NCBI RefSeq assembly: GCF_002243345.2
Contig: NZ_CP022655.2
Coordinates: 1,204,001 to 1,268,000 of the forward strand
Reading direction: 5' to 3'
Length of the DNA: 64,000 bases
Source: Paenibacillus sp. RUD330
Lineage (GTDB): Bacteria; Bacillota; Bacilli; Paenibacillales; Paenibacillaceae
Part shown: piece by piece, positions 53,825-62,773 of the stretch
How the letters are laid out: every line of letters starts with the position of its first letter
Position numbering within the stretch: position 1 is the stretch's first letter
Program-made: the position numbers and the translations under genes
Notes under the pieces: generated by a model
The model's input: the letters and a program-made list of their open reading frames with translations, nothing else
What the model was told of the DNA's origin: nothing
Databases searched by the model: none

Positions 53825-54315
53825 AAGCCCGCTGCCTTCCCTTGGTCGCGCCGCTGGGCGCGGTAGACGCGGTAGCGCCATACCCGTACGGCCGCGATAT
53901 AGGCCAGCAGGGCGGAAGCTCCCACAAGCACGGCGACCGCGATGCCGTGCTTCAGCGAAGCCTGCTTCTGCCTTGCGGCCGCCATGCTCTCCTCCAGCTG
54001 CCGGTTCTGCTCCGCCAGGACTTCGTTCTGCTTGCGGAAGTCCTCGTTCTGCCGCTGCAGCTCCTGCTGTCTCGCTTCGAACTCCGCCTGCTTCAGCTCG
54101 TAGTCCTGCTTCAGCCGGTCCTGCTGCTGCTCCAGACGGGCAATCGACTCCGTATATTGCTTCTGCAGCTCGTCCACCTTGGCCGGCGTGTCATAGATGT
54201 CCTTGAGATTGTCCCAGATGCCGGCATGCGCCTGCCCGGGCCAGCCGGCTCCGGCCAAGGCGACGATGAGTATTGCGGCAGCCAGGCTTGTCCGCTTGAT
54301 CCGTTTCGACCTCAT
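53821..54315 (-). CDS. Exported coiled-coil protein with C-terminal membrane anchor
   Basis: A 164-residue protein of no recognised family. It has a signal sequence at 1-31 (RTSLAAAILIVALAGAGWPG, cleavage near AHA), a short Trp-containing region (GIWDNLKDIYDTPAKVDEL), a Gln/Glu/Lys/Arg-rich coiled coil at ~45-120, a membrane helix at ~126-146 (HGIAVAVLVGASALLAYIAA) and a basic tail (RVWRYRVYRAQRRDQGK). The layout puts the coiled coil outside the membrane with the tail inside. GAGGGGATG precedes the ATG at 54315. It is translationally coupled to the AIM24 gene. Confidence 0.65.
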   Translation of the reverse strand: MRSKRIKRTSLAAAILIVALAGAGWPGQAHAGIWDNLKDIYDTPAKVDELQKQYTESIARLEQQQDRLKQDYELKQAEFEARQQELQRQNEDFRKQNEVLAEQNRQLEESMAAARQKQASLKHGIAVAVLVGASALLAYIAAVRVWRYRVYRAQRRDQGKAAGL

Positions 54316-54526
54316 ATGGACCCATCCCCTCTTCCGGCGCTCTTCACGATCTATTACCCAGTATAGCAAGAGTCGGATGCTGCTGTAAGAGACTGGGGAC
54401 AGTTGTCGGAATATCATGGACCTTGCAGAGCGCTTATCCGTATCCTGCTGCTGCGAGATGTCGTTCTAGAGCTCGAAAAGACAACGAATCGAATGGTTTG
54501 GCGCCGCTTACGACTGCTGGGCGGCA

Positions 54527-54555
54527 TTGTCTGAACGGAGGAAATGAGGTATATT
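54527..54555 (+). promoter_or_regulatory. Promoter of the lactonase gene
   Basis: TTGTCT (54527-54532), 17 bases, TATATT (54550-54555), about 40 bases before the ATG at 54595. Confidence 0.6.
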
Positions 54556-54594
54556 CACTGACAAAAAGGCCCAGGCCGGAAAAGAGGAGAGAAA

Positions 54595-55677
54595 ATGGCA
54601 GAAGCATCCACCACTTATACGCTGTACATAGGCTCTTACGGTGAAGCCCAGGATCCGACCGTCCATGCATGCCGGCTCGACGGCGTCACGGGAGAGCTGT
54701 CGGTATTCCAGAAGCTCGCCGGAATCGAGCAGGCTTCGTTCCTGGCCGTCCATCCCGCAGGCAACATGCTATACGCCGCCAGCGAAACCGGCGAGACGAG
54801 AGGGCAGCCCGGCGGCTCCGTCCATGCGCTGGCCATCGATCCGCAGAGCGGGGAGCTCGAGGTGCTCGGCGACCAGCTGACCCACGGTGAGCATCCCTGC
54901 CATGTCAGCCTGTCCCTTGACCGTCAAAGCCTGTACGTCTCCAATTACAGCGGAGGCAATGCGGCCGTCTTTCCGCTTGAAGCGGACGGGCAGCTGTCGG
55001 AGCCGGCTTCGGCGCTGATATCCGGGGAAGGCGAGCTCGGACCGGCAGCCGACCGGCAGGAGAAGCCTCATATCCACAGCGCCGGACCGGTTCCGGGCAC
55101 TCCCTTTGTATACATATGCGATCTGGGCACCGACTCGGTCTATATGTACCGGCAGTCCGCCGACGGGCGCTCCCTGCTCAAGACCGGGACCGCCAGACTG
55201 GAGCCGGGAACCGGCCCCCGCCATGCGGCGATTCCAGCCGGCCTTCCCTATGTCTATGTAGCCGGAGAGCTGGATTCGTACGTGAACGTGCTTCGGATGG
55301 ACAAGGAAACGGGCGCGCTGGAAATCGTGCAGCGGATTTCCGGCCTCCCGGAGGAATTCGACGGCACCAGCTGGGCGGCGGATATCCATCTCTCTCCCGA
55401 CGGCAGGTTCCTGTACCTGTCCAACCGGGGCCATGACAGCATCGCCGTGTTCGCGGTCAACGCCGGCGACGGGACGCTGACGGCGGCGGGACACTGCCCG
55501 ACCGGAGGCCGCACGCCGCGCAACTTCGCCATCTCTCCGGACGGCAGCTGGCTGCTCGCCGCCAACCAGGAGAGCGGCACGATCCATTCCTTCCGGAGGG
55601 ATGCGGACAGCGGCAAGCTGGCTCCCGCGCCTGCTTCCTTGCGGATTCCGGCCCCGGTATGCGTCTGCTTCGCCTGA
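54595..55677 (+). CDS. pgl: Lactonase family beta-propeller (6-phosphogluconolactonase type)
   Basis: A 360-residue seven-bladed propeller of the Pgl/YkgB family, which hydrolyses 6-phosphogluconolactone in the oxidative pentose phosphate pathway. Blades are marked by the repeats SFLAVHPAGNMLYAASETG, HPCHVSLSLDRQSLYVSNYSG, KPHIHSAGPVPGTPFVYICD, TGPRHAAIPAGLPYVYVAGE and DIHLSPDGRFLYLSNRGHD. GAGGAG lies before the ATG. It is a single gene with its own promoter. Some members act on other lactones, so the symbol is given by family only. Confidence 0.85.
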   Translation: MAEASTTYTLYIGSYGEAQDPTVHACRLDGVTGELSVFQKLAGIEQASFLAVHPAGNMLYAASETGETRGQPGGSVHALAIDPQSGELEVLGDQLTHGEHPCHVSLSLDRQSLYVSNYSGGNAAVFPLEADGQLSEPASALISGEGELGPAADRQEKPHIHSAGPVPGTPFVYICDLGTDSVYMYRQSADGRSLLKTGTARLEPGTGPRHAAIPAGLPYVYVAGELDSYVNVLRMDKETGALEIVQRISGLPEEFDGTSWAADIHLSPDGRFLYLSNRGHDSIAVFAVNAGDGTLTAAGHCPTGGRTPRNFAISPDGSWLLAANQESGTIHSFRRDADSGKLAPAPASLRIPAPVCVCFA

Positions 55678-55811
55678 GGGACTGACCTCTCTCTGGGCGC
55701 CGGCGGCGCGCCGACCTTGCCCAGACGGCGCTGCATGCCCACGTTCCCCTCATAGGGCTGCCGAATGTTCCATTCTTGCCTCCATCTAAGCGACGAAAGG
55801 AAGTCCTGTCC

Positions 55812-57044
55812 ATGTCCGCTTCGCAATCGGCCCGGATCGGCGCAGCCCGCACCGGGACCATCTATGCGATTCTGATCGCCATCAGCGCCGTCCACATGCT
55901 CAATGATTCCATGCAATCCGTCATTCCCGCCCTCTATCCGATCTTCCAGGATACGCTGAACATCAGCTACACCCAGATCGGGTGGCTGACGTTCACGCTG
56001 CAGATGACCTCATCGGTGATGCAGCCGGTCGTCGGACTCGTCTCCGACCGCAAGCCTTCTCCCTGGATGCTGCCGGTCGGCATGCTCATGAGCATGATCG
56101 GCATGGCCGGCATGGCGTTCGCCCCGAGCTTCGGCATGCTTATCTTCTTCATCGTATTCGTCGGGCTCGGCTCGGCGGTCTTCCATCCGGAAGGCTCGCG
56201 CGTCGTTTATTTCGCCGCCGGGGGCAGGCGCGGCTTCGCCCAGTCGATCTACCAGGTCGGGGGCAACTTCGGCCAGTCTCTGGCGCCGCTCATGACGATC
56301 TTCATCTTCATCCCGCTCGGCCAGCGCGGCGCCGTCTGGGGCACGCTGCTGGCAGTCGCGGCGATCATCATCCTGCTGAAGGTGGTGCCGTGGTACCGCA
56401 AGCAGCTGGAGCAGCATGGCAAGCCGGTGAAGAAAGCGGCTGTGCCCAGAGGCGAGCTGTCCTTCGATGCGCGGAAGCGCAAAAATGTCGTCGCCTTCGC
56501 GCTGTCCGTGCTCATCTTTCTCGTGTTCGCCCGTTCCTGGTACGGCGCGGCGATCGGCACGTTCTACCAGTTCTACCTGATCCACGACTACGGCCTCAGC
56601 AAGCAGGCCGCTCAGGTGCCGCTGCTGCTGTTCATGATCGCGGGAGTCGTCGGAACCTTCTTCGGCGGGATGGTCTCGGACCGGATCGGGGCGAAGCGCA
56701 CGATGCTGCTGTCCATCCTGGGAGCGGCGCCGTTCACGCTGCTGCTGCCGCATCTGCCGCTCGTGTGGATGTATCCCGTCGCCGCGCTGATCGGCCTGAT
56801 CATCCAGGCCAGCTTCTCGGTCAGCGTCGTCTACGCGCAGGAGCTGATGCCGGGCCGGGTCGGCATGGCATCCGGACTCATCACGGGCTTCGCCTTCGGG
56901 ATGGGCGCGCTCGGCGCCGTCGTTCTGGGCAAGCTTGGAGACATCTACGGCCTGCAGAGCGTCATGTACTGGACCAGCGTGCTGCCGGTCGCAGGCGCGC
57001 TTGCGTTCCTGCTCCCCCGCGACCGGAAGGAAGCGGCGGCGTAA
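55812..57044 (+). CDS. fsr: MFS transporter, fosmidomycin-resistance (Fsr) type
   Basis: A 410-residue, 12-segment efflux protein. The Fsr pattern is strong: AVHMLNDSMQSVIPALYPIF, QIGWLTFTLQMTSSVMQPVV, GLGSAVFHPEGSRVVYFAAG and GFAQSIYQVGGNFGQSLAPL. The ATG at 55812 follows AAAGGAAG; an in-frame ATG 36 bases earlier lacks a ribosome binding site. It probably exports fosmidomycin-like or other small molecules. It is single and followed by a terminator at 57169-57196. Confidence 0.88.
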   Translation: MSASQSARIGAARTGTIYAILIAISAVHMLNDSMQSVIPALYPIFQDTLNISYTQIGWLTFTLQMTSSVMQPVVGLVSDRKPSPWMLPVGMLMSMIGMAGMAFAPSFGMLIFFIVFVGLGSAVFHPEGSRVVYFAAGGRRGFAQSIYQVGGNFGQSLAPLMTIFIFIPLGQRGAVWGTLLAVAAIIILLKVVPWYRKQLEQHGKPVKKAAVPRGELSFDARKRKNVVAFALSVLIFLVFARSWYGAAIGTFYQFYLIHDYGLSKQAAQVPLLLFMIAGVVGTFFGGMVSDRIGAKRTMLLSILGAAPFTLLLPHLPLVWMYPVAALIGLIIQASFSVSVVYAQELMPGRVGMASGLITGFAFGMGALGAVVLGKLGDIYGLQSVMYWTSVLPVAGALAFLLPRDRKEAAA

Positions 57045-57168
57045 AGCCTCCTGCTTGCGGAGGACGCCGGGAACCGCTTCTCTGAAGGACGCCGAGCGAG
57101 GCTTCCTTCAGACTTGTATGGAATTGCTGTAAACGTTTTTCCGATCCCACTTATTCCAATCGCGTCAG

Positions 57169-57196
57169 CGGCATGCGGCCAGCATGCCGTTTTTTT
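57169..57196 (+). terminator. Terminator after the Fsr-type gene
   Basis: Stem CGGCATGC/GCATGCCG (57169-57176 with 57182-57189), loop GGCCA, then seven T. It lies 125 bases after the stop. Confidence 0.88.
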
Positions 57197-57282
57197 GTCG
57201 AGAAAATAGCGATGGACGAAACTTTTTCCCATATGGAAATGCCTAGGAGTAACCGGAAGGCGGAAGCAGGAAAAGCATTGCG

Positions 57283-57879
57283 ATGCCGGATGCGACGGAT
57301 TTGAGCCATCAGGTCGACAGGCGGGAAGAAGCTCTCCAGGCGGATACGCCGGAGGAAGCGGTCCGGACTTGGATACGGGGCGTGCAGAAGCGCAGCGGAG
57401 CGATGCAGTACGCAATCATGTCGCCGTCTCCGCGACAAGCTGCCTTGCAGGAGTTCAAGGATCATTACGAGGTGACGGGGGGCTCCAGTCCCCATATGGG
57501 AGAGGCCGGCAAGCTCGAGTTCAAGGTCTTGGGAGAGGATAAGACGCAAATCAGCTTTGAGTATCCGCTCATCGTCATGAATGAATCCATCGACACGGGC
57601 AAGGCTGTCCTGACGGCGGAGCGGTTCGAGAAGGACGGATGCTGGACCATCTCGAAAATCGCTCTTAAGGATGCCGGAGATACCGGAACGATGATCGGGG
57701 CCGATCAGCTGAGATGGCAAAAAAAAAGGACTGCTCCCGTACCGTTGCTGCAACGGCGGGAGCAGTCCTTTCAGGTTCAGCGGGCGGCGGCGCTCCGTCG
57801 GTCCCATGCCGCCAGGCAGAGCGCGAGCAGCAGGGCGATCACGGAGAATGCCGACGCCGTCCACGGCAGCACGCCGTAG
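57283..57879 (+). CDS. Doubtful ORF, probable N-terminally truncated exported-domain protein
   Basis: A 198-codon frame. Residues ~20-145 look like a real domain (TPEEAVRTWIRGVQKRSGAM; VTGGSSPHMGEAGKLEFKVL; CWTISKIALKD) of a kind seen as the C-terminal part of exported Bacillales proteins. Here no signal peptide precedes it, the ribosome binding site is weak (AGGA), and an in-frame stop lies 33 bases upstream. The last ~50 codons run through the terminator hairpin of the opposite MFS gene and 103 bases into that gene; this tail is Arg/Ser-rich and looks non-native. A decayed gene that has lost both ends is the most likely reading. Confidence 0.4.
   Translation: MPDATDLSHQVDRREEALQADTPEEAVRTWIRGVQKRSGAMQYAIMSPSPRQAALQEFKDHYEVTGGSSPHMGEAGKLEFKVLGEDKTQISFEYPLIVMNESIDTGKAVLTAERFEKDGCWTISKIALKDAGDTGTMIGADQLRWQKKRTAPVPLLQRREQSFQVQRAAALRRSHAARQSASSRAITENADAVHGSTP
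57719..57771 (-). terminator. Terminator of the leftward MFS gene
   Basis: A 15-bp outer stem (57725-57739 with 57757-57771) and inner CCGTTG/CAACGG stem are followed on the minus strand by nine T (57727-57719). It ends 6 bases from the MFS stop codon. Confidence 0.92.
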
Positions 57880-59003
57880 TCGTAAGCTCCGGGAGCTGTC
57901 TCGAAGAACAGCACGATCCAGCCGCCGAAAAAGGCGCCGAAGGCGTTGCCGAAGTTCAGGACGGCGTGATTGGATGTCGAAGCCAGGGCGGGCGCGTCCT
58001 TGGCCAGGTTCATGATGCGGACCTGCAGCCCCGGCATGGCGGAGAAGCTCGCCGCTCCCCACAGGAAGATGAGGGCGAGCGTAGCGGGCAAGGAAACGTC
58101 GGCGAAGCCGAGCAGCGCCAGAATGACCGCTTGGGCCAGGAAGGAGACGATGACCGTCGGCATCAGCTTGAGGTCGGCCAGCTTGCCTCCCAGGATGTTG
58201 CCGATCGTGACGCCGCAGCCGAACAGGACGAGGATCCAGGGCACGATGCCCTCGGCGACGCCGGTTACGCCGGTGAGCAGCGGCTTGATGTAGCTGAACA
58301 GGCTGAACAGGCTGCAGCAGCCGAAGGCGCCCGTGATCAGCACGAGGAACAGCTTGGGCTGAAGGAGAGCCTTGATCTGCCTGGCCGCGTTGGTGTCGTC
58401 CGTCTGCTTGATCGAAGGAATCATGGTCATCAGGCCGACCAGCGTGACGGCGCCCATCGCCGCGACGACGAAGAACGACATCCGCCATCCAAGCTCCTGT
58501 CCGATGAAGGTTCCGAACGGCACGCCGAGAATGTTGGCGATCGTCAGGCCGGCCATCATGACCGACACGGCTCCGGCTCGGCGTCTGGGCGAGACGAGGC
58601 TCGCCGCGAGCACGGCGCCGATGCCGAAGAAGGTGCCGTGGGCAAGCGAGGTGAAGATGCGGGCCGCCAGCAGGAGGCCGTAGTTGGGAGCCAGCGCGGC
58701 GCCCAGGTTGCCGATGATGAACAGCACCATCAGCAGGGATAGAAGCAGCTTCTTGGGGAAGCGTGCCGTTGCGAGCGCAAGCACGGGGGCGCCGATGCCG
58801 ACTCCGAGCGCGTAGCCGGTAATGAGGTTGCCCGCCTTCGGCACGCTTACGCCGAGGTCCGCGGCCACTTCGGGAAGCAGGCCCATGATGACGAATTCCG
58901 TCAAGCCGATCGCGAAGGCTCCGACCGTGAGGGAGTAGAGAGAGAGCGGGTATCGTTCCTTGTCGGTTTGCGAGGCCGCGATCGACGGTTGATCCTGGTG
59001 CAT
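57777..59003 (-). CDS. MFS drug-type efflux transporter (AraJ/YdhP-like)
   Basis: A 408-residue, 12-segment transporter. The DHA1 pattern is clear: LYSLTVGAFAIGLTEFVIMG and LLPEVAADLGVSVPKAGNLI at the N-terminus, RIFTSLAHGTFFGIGAVLAA and GVPFGTFIGQELGWRMSFFV in the middle. AAGAAGG lies about 11 bases before the ATG at 59003; the longer frame to 59120 runs into the NUDIX gene side and lacks a site. TATACT at about 59084-59079 on the minus strand could be its -10. It may export arabinose-like sugars, purines or drugs; the substrate is unknown. Confidence 0.88.
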   Translation of the reverse strand: MHQDQPSIAASQTDKERYPLSLYSLTVGAFAIGLTEFVIMGLLPEVAADLGVSVPKAGNLITGYALGVGIGAPVLALATARFPKKLLLSLLMVLFIIGNLGAALAPNYGLLLAARIFTSLAHGTFFGIGAVLAASLVSPRRRAGAVSVMMAGLTIANILGVPFGTFIGQELGWRMSFFVVAAMGAVTLVGLMTMIPSIKQTDDTNAARQIKALLQPKLFLVLITGAFGCCSLFSLFSYIKPLLTGVTGVAEGIVPWILVLFGCGVTIGNILGGKLADLKLMPTVIVSFLAQAVILALLGFADVSLPATLALIFLWGAASFSAMPGLQVRIMNLAKDAPALASTSNHAVLNFGNAFGAFFGGWIVLFFETAPGAYDYGVLPWTASAFSVIALLLALCLAAWDRRSAAAR

Positions 59004-59123
59004 GAATGTATGACCTTCTTTCTGAAAGCGCTGACTGTAAATAGCAGGAAATGACTTACCTTTGGAAATCAACTTCCGCCAGTATAGCAGATTTTGCGCT
59101 TCGCGAAAGAGGAATTTCACTCC

Positions 59124-59741
59124 TTAATCGTAATAGACCGGCATGTCCGGCTTCCGACCGTACTGGAACATCATGCGCAGCTGGCTTTCCGTGTTGCGGC
59201 TGAGCGACAGGGGAGGCAGCTCGTCCTCGCCGAAGAACTCGACCTCGCTCGTCTCCACGCCGCCGGAAGCATGCCCGCCCGTGATCTCGCAGTGGAAAAA
59301 AAGCTTGTAGATATGTTGCGCATCGGGAGGATGCCCGTGCCGGATCTTGTCCATGACGGCAAGCAGCCGGACCGTCCGGGCTTCGAAGCCCGTCTCTTCC
59401 CTGATCTCCTTGATCACGCATTGACTCGGGGTCAGGCCGATATCCGCCCAGCCGCCGGGAAGGCACCAGGCGCCGTCCGATCTTTCCCGGACGAGCAGAA
59501 TGCGGCCTTCCCGGAAAATGGCTCCCCGCACGTCCACCTTTGGCGTGGCGTAACCGGAGCCGCTGGCGAAAGCGAGCCGGATCTCTTCCTTGCCCGCGGA
59601 GGTATGCGACTCCATAATCTCCACGCTCAGCTCCCGCAAGGCTTCAAAACGCTCGATGTCATAGACGTCGCGCCCGTAGGCAAGACCAGTCTGGGCGATG
59701 GCTTGGATTTGCTTTGCCCATTCGAGCCACTTCGGTTCCAT
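59124..59741 (-). CDS. NUDIX hydrolase with N-terminal NUDIX_N domain
   Basis: A 205-residue enzyme similar in layout to YjhB. The N-terminal helical domain (LEWAKQIQAIAQTGLAYGRD; ERFEALRELSVEIME) is followed by the Nudix fold with the catalytic box GGWADIGLTPSQCVIKEIRE then ETGF, matching GX5EX7REUXEEXGU. GAGGAGGAA fixes the ATG at 59741. The family cleaves nucleoside diphosphate derivatives; the exact substrate (ADP-ribose, NADH, dNTP, thiamine pyrophosphate analogue) is unknown. It is upstream of the MFS gene on the same strand. Confidence 0.9.
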   Translation of the reverse strand: MEPKWLEWAKQIQAIAQTGLAYGRDVYDIERFEALRELSVEIMESHTSAGKEEIRLAFASGSGYATPKVDVRGAIFREGRILLVRERSDGAWCLPGGWADIGLTPSQCVIKEIREETGFEARTVRLLAVMDKIRHGHPPDAQHIYKLFFHCEITGGHASGGVETSEVEFFGEDELPPLSLSRNTESQLRMMFQYGRKPDMPVYYD

Positions 59742-60090
59742 TTCTATTCCTCCTCGCAGATATGGCAAGTATGCATGAACACGGCATTTGTAGCCGGCCG
59801 CAGGGACCACTTCTCGCTCGTCGCTCCGGAATCCTGTTTCGCCTTGCGCCCAAGCGGGTAAAAAGCCGTATTGTTGTTCGAGCTTCCGGCGTTCCTGCCG
59901 GATTCCGGCAGCGCCGCAGGGCATGTCTGCTTTGCGGCCGGCTGCCGGTTTGTCGTCCCTATGGACCGGCTTCAAGATGTTGGCGGGGCAGGAAGGGATT
60001 TGCTTCAAAAAGTGGAATAGATTAGATAAAAGATCCGTTAAACGCTTATCGCTTTATTTCATCCAATCGACCTGAAGGGAGAGACAGGGC
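59742..60090. other. Intergenic, no feature resolved
   Basis: About 350 GC-rich bases between the divergent NUDIX and ThuA genes. Frames exist on both strands but show no family resemblance or ribosome binding site. No clear promoter pair or hairpin was identified apart from GGGAGAG serving the ThuA gene. Confidence 0.5.
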
Positions 60091-60855
60091 ATGGTTGTCG
60101 AAGTCGGAAGGGGAGGCACAGTCTATGTGCCGGATACAGGGATGGCGGGGGACGGTAGCCCACGCATGGGCATCTCGATGGGGAGGCAGCTGGCCGCCGG
60201 GCGCGTCAAGCCCCGGCCTGCAAGAGGCGCCGTGCTGCTGGGAGACGGCGCCGGCGCCTCTTATCATCCCTTGCAGGCTGTGCAGGAAATGATTCTCGGC
60301 GCCTTGAAGGATGATTTCGATGCGGAAGCGACGGAGGATTACAGCGTTCTCGAAGCACCTCCTTCCGGAACGGGATTGATAGCGGCGTATACCGACCGCT
60401 GGAAAGATCCCGTCACGCCGGAGCAGGCCAAGGGCATCATCGATTTTGTCGGCGAAGGAGGGGGACTCGTCCTTATCCATTCCGGGATCTCTCTCGCAGC
60501 CGATCCCCTGCTCGAGCAAATGATCGGAGCGCGGTTCCTCGGGCATCCCCCTTATCAGACCTTGTCCTTCGAGCCGGTCGTAGGCAAGGGCGGCGCGCAT
60601 CCGATCGTACAGAATATCGAGCCCTTCGATTCCCCCGACGAGCCCTACCGCTATTCCTTCAGCAGGTCGAAGGACCGCGAGGTCATCCTGGAGTACTGGC
60701 TGGAAGGCTGCTGCTACCCCGCAGCCTGGGTGCAGCGGTACGGCGAAGGCCGGATCGCCGTCCTCATGCCGGGCCATGACCGGGCTTCCTTCGAGAGCGG
60801 CCAGGTGCAGCGGCTGATCCGCTCGGCGAGTCTGTGGGCCGCAGGCAGAATTTAA
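60091..60855 (+). CDS. ThuA-like domain protein (paralogue 2)
   Basis: A 254-residue ThuA-fold protein, about 40 residues longer at the N-terminus than paralogue 1 at 5131-5769. Shared blocks are AVLLGDGAGASYHPL, AEATEDYSVLE, GGGLVLIHSGISLAADPLLE, FLGHPPYQ, SPDEPYRYSF and RIAVLMPGHDRASF. GGGAGAG precedes the ATG. The N-terminal extension (VEVGRGGTVYVPDTGMAGDG) has no counterpart in paralogue 1 and may be non-conserved or a mis-start, although no better start with a ribosome binding site is seen. It is single, with its own terminator. Confidence 0.75.
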   Translation: MVVEVGRGGTVYVPDTGMAGDGSPRMGISMGRQLAAGRVKPRPARGAVLLGDGAGASYHPLQAVQEMILGALKDDFDAEATEDYSVLEAPPSGTGLIAAYTDRWKDPVTPEQAKGIIDFVGEGGGLVLIHSGISLAADPLLEQMIGARFLGHPPYQTLSFEPVVGKGGAHPIVQNIEPFDSPDEPYRYSFSRSKDREVILEYWLEGCCYPAAWVQRYGEGRIAVLMPGHDRASFESGQVQRLIRSASLWAAGRI

Positions 60856-60870
60856 GCTCTGCGAGAAACA

Positions 60871-60896
60871 AGCGGGTCTGCGGGCCCGTTTTTTTT
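60871..60896 (+). terminator. Terminator after ThuA paralogue 2
   Basis: An 8-bp stem with two G-U pairs (60871-60878 with 60883-60890) and loop TGCG, followed by eight T. Confidence 0.85.
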
Positions 60897-60997
60897 ATGC
60901 GATTTTTAGACATGCGCCCTAATCGTCTCTCTCTAAAATGTCGATGTGTACTGTACGGCAAGTAGTGATTATCGATATTGAAGACGGGGGCAATCAG

Positions 60998-62614
60998 ATG
61001 GCATTCAGACAGCCGGAAACAAATCAAGCGAAAGAACAGGGCATGCGGTCTCAGGACGGCAAAGGCAAGGAGGAGGCTGGCAGGAGGGCTTCCGGAAAGG
61101 CTTCCGGAAAGGCGGCCGAGACAGGTTCAGCCGAGCAGAGCCGCTTCGCCTACAAGGACAGAAGAAAGCGCAATGCCATCGTATTGACCACCTTGACCGT
61201 CTATTTCGCCCTGATCGCAGGCTTGATGGCTTCATACGGGCTGGGATCCTCGTATACGCGGACGATGCTGATTCCTTCCGGCACCATCCTCGTCCTGTTA
61301 TGGGCGGGGCATGTGCTGCGCAAGCTGGAAGGGGTCGTCTCCTACCTGAGCATCGCCCTGATCGGCTACATGACGATTACGAACTTCCAATACGACAGCG
61401 TCAGCGTCCTGTCGGCTCTGCCCGCGTTCTTTCTGCTTGCGCTCGGCGTCATGTACAACAGCAGGCCCGCGCTGCTGTACGGCAGCCTTAGCGGAGCCGC
61501 AATGATCGTCATCAAATTCACGGCTTACCCAAGCGGCACGGGAACCGATGCCAACGATCTCGTCTATTACCTGTTCTACTACATCATCGTGGCCGGGCTG
61601 ATGGTCAGCCAGTCCGAGGTCGGCCGCTCCATCCTGAAGCGGGTAAGCCAGTTCCAGCTGGAGGCGGAGCGCACTCTGGAGCGCGAGCGGCAGCGGGACA
61701 AGGTCATGCGGGTGTCCGTGCGGACCCTCTCCGAGGGCATGGAGGGGATACGGATGAACGGCCACGACAATGCGGCCTCCTTCCAGGAAATGAATACCGC
61801 CTTCCAGGAAATGTCCTCAGGCGTGAACAGCCAGGCCGAATCCATTTCCGACATCGCAGCCAAAGTATCGGATTCCACCAGCCAGCTCGGGAGCATGATG
61901 GGCACGCTCGGAGAGATGATCGGCAACATCGAGCGGACAAGAGAGGCATCCGTGAGCGGCACCGGAGTCATGGAACAGCTGACGGATACGATTCAGCGCT
62001 TCCAGGACAGCTTGAAGGAGTCGAAGAGCGACTTCGAGAAGCTGAGCGGGACGATACGGGATGTCCTGCCTATGACCGCCTCCATCCAGGAGGTCGCGAG
62101 GCAGACGAACCTGCTTTCCCTCAACGCCAGCATCGAGGCGGCCCGGGCGGGAGAGCACGGAGCCGGCTTCGGCGTCGTCGCCTCCGAGATCCGCAAGCTT
62201 GCCGTAACGGCAGGCGAAGCCGCGGAGCGCATAACGGCCAGCCTCGACCTGGCGGCCGCGCGCACGGAAAGCTCGGCCTCGTCCATGGATGCCAATGTGC
62301 AGAAGATGGAGGAGAGCTTCGCGCTCGTCGACCTTACGCGCAGCGCGTTCGCCGGCATCGGGGAATCCGTCCAGCGGCTGCACGAGGACGCGAGGACGGT
62401 CGGCGGAGAGATGGACAATGTCGGCGCCTCCAGCAAGGAAGTGGAGGAGCAGGTGGAGAATTTCGCCGCTGTCATGCAGCAATCGTCGGCTACTCTGGAG
62501 GAGCTGCTGGCTACGGTCGAGACGCTGACGAGGCAGAATGCGCAGCTGCAGGAGCGCATCGAGCAATCGGAGGAAGCCTTGCGCGAGCTGGCGGCTGAGA
62601 AAGAGTCCGCTTAG
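60998..62614 (+). CDS. Methyl-accepting chemotaxis protein with polytopic N-terminus
   Basis: A 538-residue chemoreceptor. A charged cytoplasmic N-terminus (~1-55, with [12 protein letters not shown]) is followed by six membrane helices (~58-210: [49 protein letters not shown]) with only short loops, then the long signalling coiled coil. The kinase-control tip is [20 protein letters not shown] followed by [19 protein letters not shown]. There is no Cache, PAS or HAMP domain, so the stimulus is probably sensed in the membrane (redox, ion or electron-transport state). GGGGGC precedes the ATG at 60998. No CheB/CheR-type partners are nearby. Confidence 0.9.
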   Translation: MAFRQPETNQAKEQGMRSQDGKGKEEAGRRASGKASGKAAETGSAEQSRFAYKDRRKRNAIVLTTLTVYFALIAGLMASYGLGSSYTRTMLIPSGTILVLLWAGHVLRKLEGVVSYLSIALIGYMTITNFQYDSVSVLSALPAFFLLALGVMYNSRPALLYGSLSGAAMIVIKFTAYPSGTGTDANDLVYYLFYYIIVAGLMVSQSEVGRSILKRVSQFQLEAERTLERERQRDKVMRVSVRTLSEGMEGIRMNGHDNAASFQEMNTAFQEMSSGVNSQAESISDIAAKVSDSTSQLGSMMGTLGEMIGNIERTREASVSGTGVMEQLTDTIQRFQDSLKESKSDFEKLSGTIRDVLPMTASIQEVARQTNLLSLNASIEAARAGEHGAGFGVVASEIRKLAVTAGEAAERITASLDLAAARTESSASSMDANVQKMEESFALVDLTRSAFAGIGESVQRLHEDARTVGGEMDNVGASSKEVEEQVENFAAVMQQSSATLEELLATVETLTRQNAQLQERIEQSEEALRELAAEKESA

Positions 62615-62716
62615 CCCTCAAGGTCCGATTCCAGCCATGATGCCGGCAGGCATGGCGCCGATTGCGGCCGCATGCAAGCAGATGCCGGTTGCAGCCATAT
62701 CCCGGTCAGCCGAAAG

Positions 62717-62765
62717 AAAAAGCGGCGGTCCGTCCGGCATTCCATGCCGGGCTGACCGCCGCTTT
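62717..62765 (-). terminator. Terminator of katA
   Basis: An outer 12-bp stem (62719-62730 with 62754-62765) and inner CCGGCAT/ATGCCGG stem (62734-62740 with 62744-62750) are followed on the minus strand by TTTTCTTTC. Confidence 0.85.
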
Positions 62766-62773
62766 GCTCTGTT

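Noticed and set aside
57128-57141. cre site TGTAAACGTTTTTC after the Fsr-type gene
   Set aside because: It breaks the consensus at the 3' half and lies between a stop codon and a terminator, not at a promoter.
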